Positions 18,972 to 28,926 of a stretch of 64,000 nucleotides of DNA are shown in pieces. Numbering within the stretch: position 1 is the stretch's first letter; each line of letters starts with the position of its first letter. Origin of the DNA: DATDIC01 sp963777625 (GTDB lineage Bacteria; Pseudomonadota; Alphaproteobacteria; Acetobacterales; Acetobacteraceae); the NCBI GenBank assembly GCA_963777625.1, contig CAVZRO010000005.1, positions 248,001-312,000 on the forward strand. Reading direction: 5' to 3'. Made by a program: the position numbers and the translations under genes. The notes under the pieces were generated by a model that was not told the DNA's origin, ran no database searches, and saw only the letters and a list, made by a program, of their open reading frames with translations.

Positions 18972-20495
18972 ATGACAACTTTTTATGTAAGCGCCGGAAC
19001 TGGCAATGACTCGAACGCGGGCACATCGGTGGGTGCCGCGCTCGCGAGTTTGCAAGCCGCCGAACAGTTGGTACATCCAGGCGATACCGTGGAAGTCATG
19101 AACGGGACGTACACCGGTCCCTACTATGGCGCTGTACTCGACATCACCACATCCGGCACCGCTTCCAAGCCCATCACGTTCGAAGCTGCACCGGGGCAGC
19201 ACCCGATCATCGATTCCTCGGGAACCTGGAACGGCATCGACATTCAGGCCTCCTATATCAACGTCGCAGGCTTTACCGTCGAAGGTGATGCCGCCAAATA
19301 CACCCTCGCGCAAGCTCGGGCAGCGGACCAGAATCCGTACGATCCGATATTCAATGGCAACGGCATCGTGACCGGCCCGACAAATGGCGGGGCGGCGCCG
19401 AACCACATCGTGATCGAAAATAATACCGTATTCAACGAACCGGGCGGTGGCATTGGCGTTATTGGATCCGACTATGTCCAGATACTTAACAACGTCGTCC
19501 ACAACAACTCCAACTGGTCGTCCTATGACACTAGCGGGATCAGCGTGGCCGCTTCGGTGAACTCCGATACCAATGCTGGAGTTCATGACATTATAAGCGG
19601 CAACACCGCGTATGCCAATATCGATCTGATTCCAGGTATATACAGCGGGACTATAACGGATGGTGAGGGCATCATTCTGGATACCAACCCGAACTATGTC
19701 GGCGTCATCGAAGTGGAGGGCAATCTCACCTACGGCAACAGCGGCCCTGGAATCGAGGACTTCAAGACCAACAACGCGGTGATCACCGGCAATACGTCGT
19801 ATGGAAACCTGCTGAACCCCGCGGACGCCGGCGAGGGCCAGATCCTCATCAACCAGTCCACCGGCAGTCAGGTGTATAACAATGTCACCACCGCTCCGGG
19901 CTCGTCGGGAGGCGGTTCGCCACCCAAGCTCACCATTGGTCCAGCGGCCGCCATCGCCGGGCCGCAAGGCTGGACCATTGCGGGGCCAGGCATTCAGATC
20001 AGCGACACCTCGCCCACACCCGGCCTCATGACCCTCAGCATAAGCGACACCGCGGATGCTTTTGTTGTCAACGGACAACGATATTCCGGAGCAGTCGGTG
20101 GCCACACCACCGGTACGGAAGCGCAGCTTAACGCGGACCTTGCGCTTATCCAGGTCCTCGCCACGAAGAACGACACGCTGACAGTGACCGTAACCGATCA
20201 GAACGGACTGAGCAGCCAGGTGGCGATTCCCATCATCGTCTCCAGGGCCGCATCAGACATGAAGTTCATCTACAATTCCGCGGCAAATGTCACCGCGCCG
20301 GCGCCGTCCGCCGCGCCTGTCGCCTATGAGGCGTTGGGCCAGGGCACCGGCACACTGAACATAACAGACTTCCGGTTCGGTACCGACAGCCTGACGCTCA
20401 AGTCGAACCTGAGCGTGGTCAGTGAGACCGTGTCGGCGGGCGTGGTTGACCTGCAACTCTCCAACCACGGACAAATCCTGCTGCATCACTCGTAG
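18972..20495 (+). CDS. Right-handed parallel beta-helix protein
   Basis: 507 residues from ATG 18972 with GGGAG six bases upstream; an upstream in-frame ATG (18846) lacks a site. The N-terminus FYVSAGTGNDSNAGTS...SLQAAEQLVHPGDTVEVMNGTY is the DUF1565/pectate-lyase-like opening. It is followed by repeated short Asn/Gly-rich strands (IVIENNTVFNEPGGGI, VQILNNVVHNN, GNTSYGN) typical of PbH1 repeats. A Gly/Ser linker at about residues 310-320 leads to a C-terminal beta-rich domain. There is no classical signal peptide, so export by a type I-like route is possible. Family members include polysaccharide lyases and epimerases; a role in trimming the local EPS is inference. Confidence 0.75.
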   Translation: MTTFYVSAGTGNDSNAGTSVGAALASLQAAEQLVHPGDTVEVMNGTYTGPYYGAVLDITTSGTASKPITFEAAPGQHPIIDSSGTWNGIDIQASYINVAGFTVEGDAAKYTLAQARAADQNPYDPIFNGNGIVTGPTNGGAAPNHIVIENNTVFNEPGGGIGVIGSDYVQILNNVVHNNSNWSSYDTSGISVAASVNSDTNAGVHDIISGNTAYANIDLIPGIYSGTITDGEGIILDTNPNYVGVIEVEGNLTYGNSGPGIEDFKTNNAVITGNTSYGNLLNPADAGEGQILINQSTGSQVYNNVTTAPGSSGGGSPPKLTIGPAAAIAGPQGWTIAGPGIQISDTSPTPGLMTLSISDTADAFVVNGQRYSGAVGGHTTGTEAQLNADLALIQVLATKNDTLTVTVTDQNGLSSQVAIPIIVSRAASDMKFIYNSAANVTAPAPSAAPVAYEALGQGTGTLNITDFRFGTDSLTLKSNLSVVSETVSAGVVDLQLSNHGQILLHHS

Positions 20496-20674
20496 ATGCG
20501 CGGCAACTTGGCGGTGGGAATGAGGCACTGATCTTGGCGGACTGACCTGAGGCGTTGCATCTGCCGTTCTCGTCGATGCGCGGTTGGTGTGACACTTCAG
20601 GTCGGTAACCGAGTCGCGGCTCCGCCGATGTCCGACGGGAACAAGTTGCGCCGGTAGGCTGTGGATCGAGACAG

Positions 20675-20970
20675 CAGGTTAGGCGCAAGAAGATCACCTT
20701 ACCCGAATTGGCGACCGCATGCGTGATCCGAAGCGGACGCTGCTGAAGCAGTTCAAGCGCTGCCTTGGCATCTCGCCGCTTGCGCACCTACATCAACCGC
20801 GCCCGACGACCGCACGCGCCGAACTGATGCAAGCTCCCGGTGGTGTCTCCATAGCGGACATTGCCGCCGCGTACGCCGGACAGCACCTCTGCGCTGACGC
20901 TCTTTTCCCTCGCCACTCGCGACAGACCATCCCCAGCGGTCCAGCGCCTCCGCACGGGACGCGGGTGGCG
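20675..20970 (+). pseudogene. AraC-family HTH remnant
   Basis: One frame (about 20690-20738) reads ITLPELATACVIRS. A shifted frame (20719-20955) reads RTLLKQFKRCLGISPLAHL and then ARAELMQAP...SIADIAAAY...RHSRQTIPSG. Together these reproduce the two helix-turn-helix units of an AraC/XylS DNA-binding domain. There is a frame change between them, the usual conserved Gly-Phe of the second unit is lost, and there is no sensor domain. It is a decayed regulator fragment in the 750-bp gap before the Hint-protein gene. Confidence 0.6.
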
Positions 20971-21243
20971 CCCCTGACTATCGTTAGCTAGCGGTGGCGG
21001 CTCGCCTGAAGGCTGCCGCCCCGACTTATGCCGCGGGTGTTACCGAATTTCACTTGACAACGGAACGAGGACGTACGACGGTATTCTTCATTACGGTACC
21101 GGCCTGTAGTGCCGCCGAATGCAACTCCTCGCGGCACAAAAATGACAAAACGCTCGATGCCGCGCCAACTGGCGTCGCGTCGTACCCTGCGCAGGAATAG
21201 AGCCGGGTGCCCATAGCCGTGCCGACCCCGTCAGGAGGATGCA

Positions 21244-24200
21244 ATGGCAGCGAAGAGTTGGATCGGCACCAGTGGCGACTGGAGCACGGCGGCAAATTGG
21301 AGCAGCGGCTCGGTACCGGGGAGTGGTGATGACGTTTCCATAGACACGGGCGTAAATGTCTATACGATAACGCTGGGCACGATTGGCATTGCCAACAGCC
21401 TCACGGTTATCTCTGACGTATTCAAGCTGAGCGGCACCCTGACCCTTGAAGGCATCCTGCCGGTGGGGCAGACGATCTTCGCCGGGTTCGATAACGAGTT
21501 TGATATGACTGGCCTCCTCGAGCTTAATAACCCGCGGAAGGAGTTGCTGGAGCTGAATGGCATTCGGACCCTGGCCGGCACGATCGAGACCGGGACGGCC
21601 ACGCCCGAGCTCGACTTCGACATCAACAATACGATCGATGTGGGCAATCTTGCTATCGAAGGGCAAATTGCCTTCGCCGCCCGTCCTGGTGGTGCCGTCC
21701 ACCAGACAGGCAACATCTTGCTGCCAAGCTCCACCGATGTGAGATTTCCGAGCATTGACATTATAGCAGGAGGGACTTGGGAGATCGAGGGCCCGGTCAG
21801 TATCGCGCCGCCTTCGGGCAAGGACGCCGGAAATTTCTTCAATGAGGGTGGGGTCCTTGTAAAAGCCGGCAACAACGATACGGCCCACATCGATGCTGTC
21901 TATGCGGACGGCAGCGACGTCGCAACTTCCCAGATTTTGATCGACGCGGGAACACTGGAGTTCGATGGCACCGTAACCGATATTTTCAGAGGCACAATCG
22001 GCACCACCGGTCCAGTCGGCGGGGGAGGTACGTTGGCGTTCGGTTCGGGCGTCTTCGCGGCATTTGATCCCACCGCCACGCTCGAAGTCTCCGGACTGGT
22101 ATTTGGGGGCGCGACACTGGCTACTCCAGGGTTTCTACGTTATGATGGTAACTATGTGCAAACGACCGGAAGCATGGTGCCGGCTGGAACGTTCGAATTG
22201 GCGGGCGTTTCCCGCTTTTCCGGCGGGACGATCGATTCCGGAACCGTGGACATGAGCGGATATGCGCAGACGTTCGGTGGCATGACGGTTGACGACGATG
22301 GGTTAGTTCTCGATACCGGCGCCGTCGATCAGAATGGCAACGTGACACTCGGGAGTGTTGCAAGCGGGCAGAGTGGGGAGATCGACATTGCACCTGGCGC
22401 GACCTGGCATATCGACACTGGAGGCGACAATATAAATCTGGCAGGCGTTTCGCCGGTTTCCGAGGTGGTCAACTCTGGCTTGCTGGAGATGATCGCGACG
22501 GGTACGAGCACCATCAATCCCGATATAGTAGATACTGGGACTATCGTGATCGGGCCCGGCCCTGCCCAGTCCGCGGCGGTGCTGGATTTCGAGGGGCCCG
22601 CAAACGTTTTTGGTGGTTCGATCGGCGGCTTTGGGACACTTGTGCTGGGATTGGGGCACAGTGGACAGTCCAATACGCTTGAGGCCGGTGCATCAGTCGG
22701 GGTCGCCACCTTTGATATGTTGAGCACCACGACTCTTGAGGCCAATGTTACATTCGCCGGGGCTGTACATTCAAGGCAATAACTTTGGATCGACACTGGA
22801 CCTTAATGGCCATGACGCGACTTTGCTTGGCCAGGCCACATTTTTCGCGAACGTGACCGGTGCTATTGCTGCTATCGCTGGTAGTGGCACGCTGACCGTC
22901 GATAGCCCGGCGACGGCACCCGCAGTTATAGGCAACTCGAAGGGAGGGATCGTCCAGATTCTAGGGCCAACTCAACTCAACAATGCCGGTGTGCTGGATC
23001 AGGTTAGTGGCTTAGTGGTCGGTGACGATTTGGACAATCCCGCCTTCGCGGTAAACACCGGAACGTGGACAGTGCAGTCCGCCACAATTGGCGGCGGAGT
23101 TCGACGAGTTCGAGCTTTACCAGTTCTGGAACGTTAGCCGGCATCGGAATCAGCGCAATCACCGTGCCGGAGTTCGTGAGCACTCCGTCTGCCCTCATTG
23201 CGGTGCAGAACGCATCCACACTCACGATTTACGGGGTGACCGTTGACATTGGTGGAAGCGTCACGGTCGATCTCGACGCAGAGCTTATACTCGGGAGCGG
23301 CGCGGATTTTTCCACTGAATTCTACACCGTTGGTGGCGCGATCTCGGGCCCTGGCACCGTGGGTTTGGTCGGAGGGAATACGGTCTTCGATTATACGATT
23401 TCTGATAGTACTAATATTACGGCTGCGGGTCTGGTGTTCGGTAGGAACGCCGCCATCACTCTGGCCGGCGATCTCGCCTATGATGGGTCTTTCAGCATGG
23501 CGGGTCTGAGTAGCTCGCTGAACCTCGGCGGCCACACTTTCACACTCAATGGCGGATCGGACGCTTTGCCGAACCTTCTCTCGGGTTCGCTCATTGCCTT
23601 CGGAACGCTTGTCACGGGTAGCGGTGGAGTTGTTCAGGTCAACAATGGTCCAACCCTCGGGTCTGGGATTTTGGGAGAATGCGGGCGCTGTATCCCAACT
23701 GAGTGGGTTGATGATCGGCGATAACCTTGGCCACGCGGCCTCGGTCGTCAACGAGGTTGGGGCCACTTACACGCTGGTTGGAAACGCCGGCATTACGGTC
23801 GGGAATGCTGCGAGCGACGAGTTTGTCAACGAAGGCACGTTCATCAGCGGAACCGGGACCAATGCGGTCCACGGTAAGTTCGTCAACGACGGTACCGTAA
23901 TCGACGCGATCGAATTTGTCGGACCTGTGGTCACGGACGTGGGCGCCGATGGGCTCATTACGATCAGCCACGATGGGCAGGCGCAGTTCGACAACTCGGT
24001 TGACACTGGCCAGACTGTCCAATTCGTCGATGGCACGGGCTTATTGATCTCCCAAAGCCCCGCCCTGTTCAACGCGACGGTCCTTGGCTTCCAGATGGGA
24101 GACAGGATCGAGGTGAACAACCTCAGCGCTAGCGTGACCGGCGATTCGTTCACAAGCGGCGTTCTGTCGAATTCTGCACGGTTCGACGGTTCTGGCCGGG

Positions 24201-25358
24201 TTTCGGTTTTCGGGCGATTATTCTGCGTCAGACTTTATGGTGCCGACCGGCAGCAATTCGACCGTGATCACGACCGACGCCGCTCCGCGTTGCTATCGCG
24301 CCGGAACGCGTATTCAGACCCCACACGGCGGTGTCCGCGTGGAAAACCTTGCTGCCGGCGACCTTGTGCAAACCCGGTTCGGCGGCACGGGTCCGATCAG
24401 GTGGGTCGGTCACCGCAGCGTCGATTGCCTCCGACATCCAGATCCCCACCTTGTCTGGCCGGTCCGCATTTGGCCGGTGCGTTCGCTGAAGACGTAACGA
24501 GCCGCGATCGGTGGCTGTCGCCGGACCAAGCGGTTTTCGTGGATGCCGTCCTGATTCCGGTGAAGCACCTGATCAACGGCACGACGATCGTGCAGGAGCC
24601 GGTCGATGAAGTGACCTACTACCACGTCGAACTCGATCGTCACGACGTGCTGCTCGCCGAGGATCTGCCAGCCGAGTCCTATCTCGACACCGGTAACCGC
24701 GCGCTGTTCGCCAATGGGGGCGACGCGGTGGTGCTGCATCCGACATTCGAGGTGCCAAAGACCTGGTCGGGGGACGCGGCAGCTCCGCTGGCGACCGATG
24801 AGGCGCGCGTGAAACCGGTATGGGAGCGGCTGGCGGCGCGATCGCGTGCACTTGGGCTGCCGATCCCGAAGGAGGCTTTCATCAGCGATCCGGCAGTGCA
24901 CCTGCAAGCGGGCGGGCACGCGATCCGGCCGGTGCTGACGCAACAGGATCGCAGCGTGTTCATCCTGCCGAAGCACATCGGCCCGATCCGCCTGATGTCG
25001 CGCTCCGGCTATCGACGGACTAAGACCGTGGGCGGATGACTGGAGGCGGCTTGGTGTCTACGTCAGTCGCGTCGTCTGGCACGACAAGGAGGGACGCCAT
25101 GATCTGCCGGTCGATCATCCGTCGCTTGGCGAGGGGTGGTGGGCGGTCGAACGTGCCGGGAATCTCTTGCGCCGGTGGACTGATGGCGATGCGTTGCTGC
25201 CGATCTCGCCCGAGACAATGATGGTCGAGGTACAGATCGCTGGTTGCATCCCGTACCGTGCCATGCCTCCGAGGAAGTGTACAGGCCTGCCCGTATGGTG
25301 GCGCGAGTGGGAGGGCCCGGCCGGCGGCTTGAGAGTATCCGGAACATTGGATAGGTGA
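21244..25358 (+). pseudogene. Large beta-rich surface protein with Hint domain, six frame changes
   Basis: ATG 21244 has a perfect AGGAGG five bases upstream. The N-terminus (KSWIGTSGDWSTAANWSSGS) and the long Gly/Thr/Asp-rich beta-repeat region resemble autotransporter-like surface proteins of Acetobacteraceae. The C-terminal part starts with a Hint domain (CYRAGTRIQTPHGGVRVENL...GDLVQT...WVGHRSVDC) and continues LSPDQAVFVD, LIPVKHLINGTTI, then RRLGVYVSRVVWHD and RRWTDGDALLPI. The reading changes frame at about 22756, 23098, 23675, 24212, 24465 and 25015 (four extra, two missing bases); corrected it is 1370 residues. No stops occur inside the frames. The Hint fold can self-process. The gene is either broken or mis-sequenced. 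Confidence 0.7.
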
Positions 25359-25484
25359 AGCGGCTGTGACCTCTTGACCTGAGGGGAGGGGAGAGGATCA
25401 CGATGGCTGCACGGCTCAAGACCGAGGTGAGGAACGCGCCGATCGGGGAGCCGACTTGATCTGGGGTCGGCGCGCTTCGAGCCC

Positions 25485-25949
25485 CTACAGCGCCTCCACC
25501 GCCTTCATCACCTCGGCGGCGTGCTTCGGCACGCTCACCTTCCGCCATATCTGAGCGATCCGCCCGTCCTTTCCCACCAGGAACGTGCTCCGCTCCATCC
25601 CCATATACGTCCGCCCATACATCGACTTCTCAACCCACGTCCCATACGCCTCCGACACCACGCCCTCGATATCCGAGGCCAGCGGGAACGTCAGTCCGTA
25701 TTTCGCCGCGAACTTCTCCAAAGCCGGCATCTTGTCCCGCGACACCCCGATCACCTCCACCCCCAGCTTGCCCAGCTCCGGCAGCGCCTCCTGGAACGCG
25801 CATGCCTCCTTGGTGCAGCCCGGGGTATCCGCCCGCGGATAGAAATACAGCACGAACGGCGCTCCTTGCATCGATTGCAACGAAACCGTCCGGCCGCCTG
25901 TCGCCGCCATCCGGAAGTCCGGAGCCGGCTCCCCCTCCTGCACTGTCAT
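25485..25949 (-). CDS. bcp: Thioredoxin-dependent peroxiredoxin, Bcp/PrxQ type
   Basis: 154 residues. The peroxidatic cysteine is in DTPGCTKEACAFQ, with the resolving cysteine five residues later as in two-Cys PrxQ/Bcp proteins. FYPRADTPGC, LGVEVIGVSRD and LTFPLASDIEG are family motifs. It reduces peroxides in the cytoplasm using thioredoxin. Its ATG (25949-25947) overlaps the glnE stop as ATGA, so the two genes are translationally coupled. A long frame running from glnE sequence into Bcp is an artefact of the glnE frameshift, not a fusion. Confidence 0.95.
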   Translation of the reverse strand: MTVQEGEPAPDFRMAATGGRTVSLQSMQGAPFVLYFYPRADTPGCTKEACAFQEALPELGKLGVEVIGVSRDKMPALEKFAAKYGLTFPLASDIEGVVSEAYGTWVEKSMYGRTYMGMERSTFLVGKDGRIAQIWRKVSVPKHAAEVMKAVEAL

Positions 25950-28909
25950 CCTGGATTCCCTTCCACCAAACGTCCGAACGCCGCACGCACCTGTCCCGCC
26001 ACCGCCTCGATCTCGGTCCGCAACGCAGCGATATCCACCATCCCGGTCGCCCGTAGGAGCGGCGCCGCGGACGCCTCCGGCAACGCCGCCGGCAGGTTCC
26101 GCCCGAGCGTGATCCGCAGCATCCCCTGCACCGTCCGCCACCAATGATCCGCCCGCACCAGCAGCGCCGCGTCCGCCTCCGATAGCCAACCCGCCACCGC
26201 CAGCCGCCGCAGCGCCACCCGCGTCGTCGGATCGCACAGCGCCGGGGCCGCCGCCGCGTGCACCAGTTGCAGCACCTGGGCGATGAACTCCACCTCGATT
26301 TGTCCGCCCGCCCGCAGCTTGACGTCCCACGGCCCGGACGCCGGCAGGTCCCGCGCCAGCCGCGCCCGCATCGCCGCCGCATCGGCCCGCACCTTCATCG
26401 GATCGCCCGCCGCGCGGATCGCCTCGCCGATCGCCGCCTCCACCCTCGCCCGCAACGCCACCGGCCCGGCAATCACCCGCGCCCGGGTCAGCGCCATCCG
26501 CTCCCAGGTCCACGCCGCCTCGGCATGGTACCGGCGGAACGCCCCCAGCGAGACCGCCACCGGCCCTTTGTTCCCGGACGGCCGCAACCGCATGTCGACC
26601 GCATAGAGCTGCCCGTCTGCCCCCGGTGCGGTCACCGCCGCGACATACGCGTGCGCCGCGCGGATGAAATACTGCACCGCCGGCATGCTGCGCCCGCCGA
26701 CCGAGTTCCGTCACGTCCTCCGGATGGTCATAGACCAGCATCAGGTCCAGGTCCGACCCGGCCATCATCTCCCGCCCGCCCGCCTTGCCGAGCGCCACCA
26801 CCACCATCGCCCCGCCGTGCACCTCGCCGTAGCGCGACGCGAAATCCTCCAGCACCGGCTCCAGCAGGCTGCCCAGCGCCGCGTCCGCCAGCGCGCTCCG
26901 CCGCAGCCCCGCCGCGTCGGCGTCCAGCCGCCCCTCCATGGTCGCCACCGAGATCGAGAAATCCTCCTCCCGCACCGTCCGGCGGGTGATCTCGATCACC
27001 TCCTCCAGCCGCCGCGCATCCTGCAGCCGCCCCGCCAGCAATCGCGCCGGCTCCGGCGCCTGCTCGTCCGCCGACAGCAGCCCGTCCAGCGCCGCCGGAT
27101 GGCTGGCCAGATGCTCGGCCAGAGACGGCGCCGCTCCTAGCACCGCCGCCACCCGCCCGATCAGCTCAGGATTGCGCTGGAACAGCGACAGCAATTGCAC
27201 CCCCGCCGGCAGCCGGCCGAGGAAACCGTCGAACCGGCTGAATGCCAGGTCCGGGTCCGGCTGCTTCGCCAGCGCGCCCAGCAGCGCCGGCAGCAGCCGA
27301 ACGCATCAGGTCGCGCGCCCGTTCCGAGCGCAGCGCCCGTAGCCGCCCTGCCTGCCATCCGCGTACCGCGGTGATGATCCGCCCGGTATTCTCGAACCCC
27401 AATCCACGCAGCGCCGCCACCGTCCCCGCCGGCGACGGATCGTCGCCGCGGAAATCCAGCTCCAGCCCGGCGACATCCTCCTCCGCATCCGCCGGAATCC
27501 GCTCGAACACCTCGGCATAGCGGGCACGCACCCGGCCGAGCTGGCGCAGCAGCGCCGCCGCGAACGCGGCCGCCGTCCCATACCCCATGAAGGTCGCGAA
27601 CCGCTCCAGCTCCGCCGTCCGGTCAGGCAGCGCGTGCACCTGCCGGTCGGCGACCATCTGCAGCCGATGCTCCACCTGGCGCAGGAACCGGTACGCCTCG
27701 GCCAGCTCGGCCGCCGCCGCGCCGCTCCACGTGCCCGGCCTCGGTCAGCAGCCGCAGCGCCCCCAGCGTGGTCGGATCCCGCAGCGCCGGATCCCGCCCG
27801 CCCCAGACCAGTTGCAGGGTCTGCACCAGGAACTCGATCTCCCTGATCCCACCCTGGCCAAGCTTCACGTCGCGCCCGGCCACCTCCGCCACCGGGTCCG
27901 CGGCACCACCCAGTGCCCCGCCCTTATGCGCGTCGATCCGCCGCTTCATCGCGTGGATATCCGCCACCGCCGCGAAATCCAGCCCGCGCCGCCACACGAA
28001 CGGCCGGATCGCCTCCAGGAACGCCGTCCCGGTCGCCACGTCCCCAGCCACCGGGCGCGCCTTGATCATCGCCGCGCGCTCCCAGTTCTGCCCCATGCTC
28101 TCGTAGTAGCTGATCGCCGCCGTCAGCGAGACGGCGGGCGGCGTCACCCCGGGATCGGGCCGCAGCCGCAGGTCGGTGCGAAAGACGTACCCTTCGGCGT
28201 CGCGCGCCTCCATCAGCGCGACCAGCCCGCGCGCCAACCGGCTGTTGAACGCGCGCATCGCATCCCCGCCGGTCCGTTCGGTGTATATCGGGGCAGCCGG
28301 GTCGTACAGGAGGATGACGTCAATATCGCTCGAGTAATTCAACTCGCCGGCCCCGAGCTTGCCCATGCCGAGCACCACGAATCCGCTGTCCTGCACCGGA
28401 CGCGCGGGGTCGGTGAGGTGCAGCTCACCCGTCTCGAGCGCCGCCCGCAACAGATGCGCCACCGCGGCTTCCAGCGCCGCCGCGGCGAACGCCGACAAGG
28501 CCGCCGTCACCCGCTCCAGCGGCCACAGCCCGCCAATGTCCGCCACCGCCACCGCCAGCGCCACCACCCGCTTGGCACGGCGGAGCGCGGCGGCGACCTG
28601 ATCGCGCGGCGCCGCCGGATCGATCGCCGCAACCGCCGCCATGGCGCCGCTCACGACCGGGTCGGGCCCCTGCGCCGCCAGGACAGCCATCGAAGCGGCC
28701 TCGCGCACCGCCAGATCGGACAGGAACGGGCTGTTGCCGCCCAGCGCCCGCAGCATCGCGGCAAATGCCGGCTCCCCGAGCAGCCGCGCCTGTTCGGTCC
28801 CGACCGCGGCGAACCGTTCCGCCAGCCGGTCCGCCGCGCCCTGGTCGTGGGCAGCCGGCCAGCGGTTCGGCCAACGAAAGCGCGTGCTGCTCATGTGTCC
28901 GCTGGTCAT
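25946..28909 (-). pseudogene. glnE: Glutamine-synthetase adenylyltransferase, three frameshifts
   Basis: The product matches a two-domain GlnE. The N-terminal adenylyl-removing half has GMGKLGAGELNYSSDIDVILLYD; the C-terminal adenylylating half has ALGKAGGREMMAGSDLDLMLVYD, each with the G-S/SD-x-D nucleotidyltransferase signature. It is read in four frames, with one extra base at each of about 27720, 27298 and 26706. Correcting them gives 986 residues, a normal length. Starts possible at 28909 or 28894. glnE is usually single-copy and important for nitrogen control, and the intervening frames are clean, so base-calling error is likely. It is divergent from the AsmA-like gene, with only 17 bp between starts. 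Confidence 0.85.
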
Positions 28910-28926
28910 TTGTCCGCAGGCTGGCC

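Noticed and set aside
25485..27200. A 571-codon frame that looks like a GlnE-Bcp fusion
   Set aside because: It arises because glnE changes frame at 26706, after which this frame reads meaningless Gly/Arg-rich sequence before entering bcp. The genuine glnE frame ends in an ATGA overlap with the bcp start.
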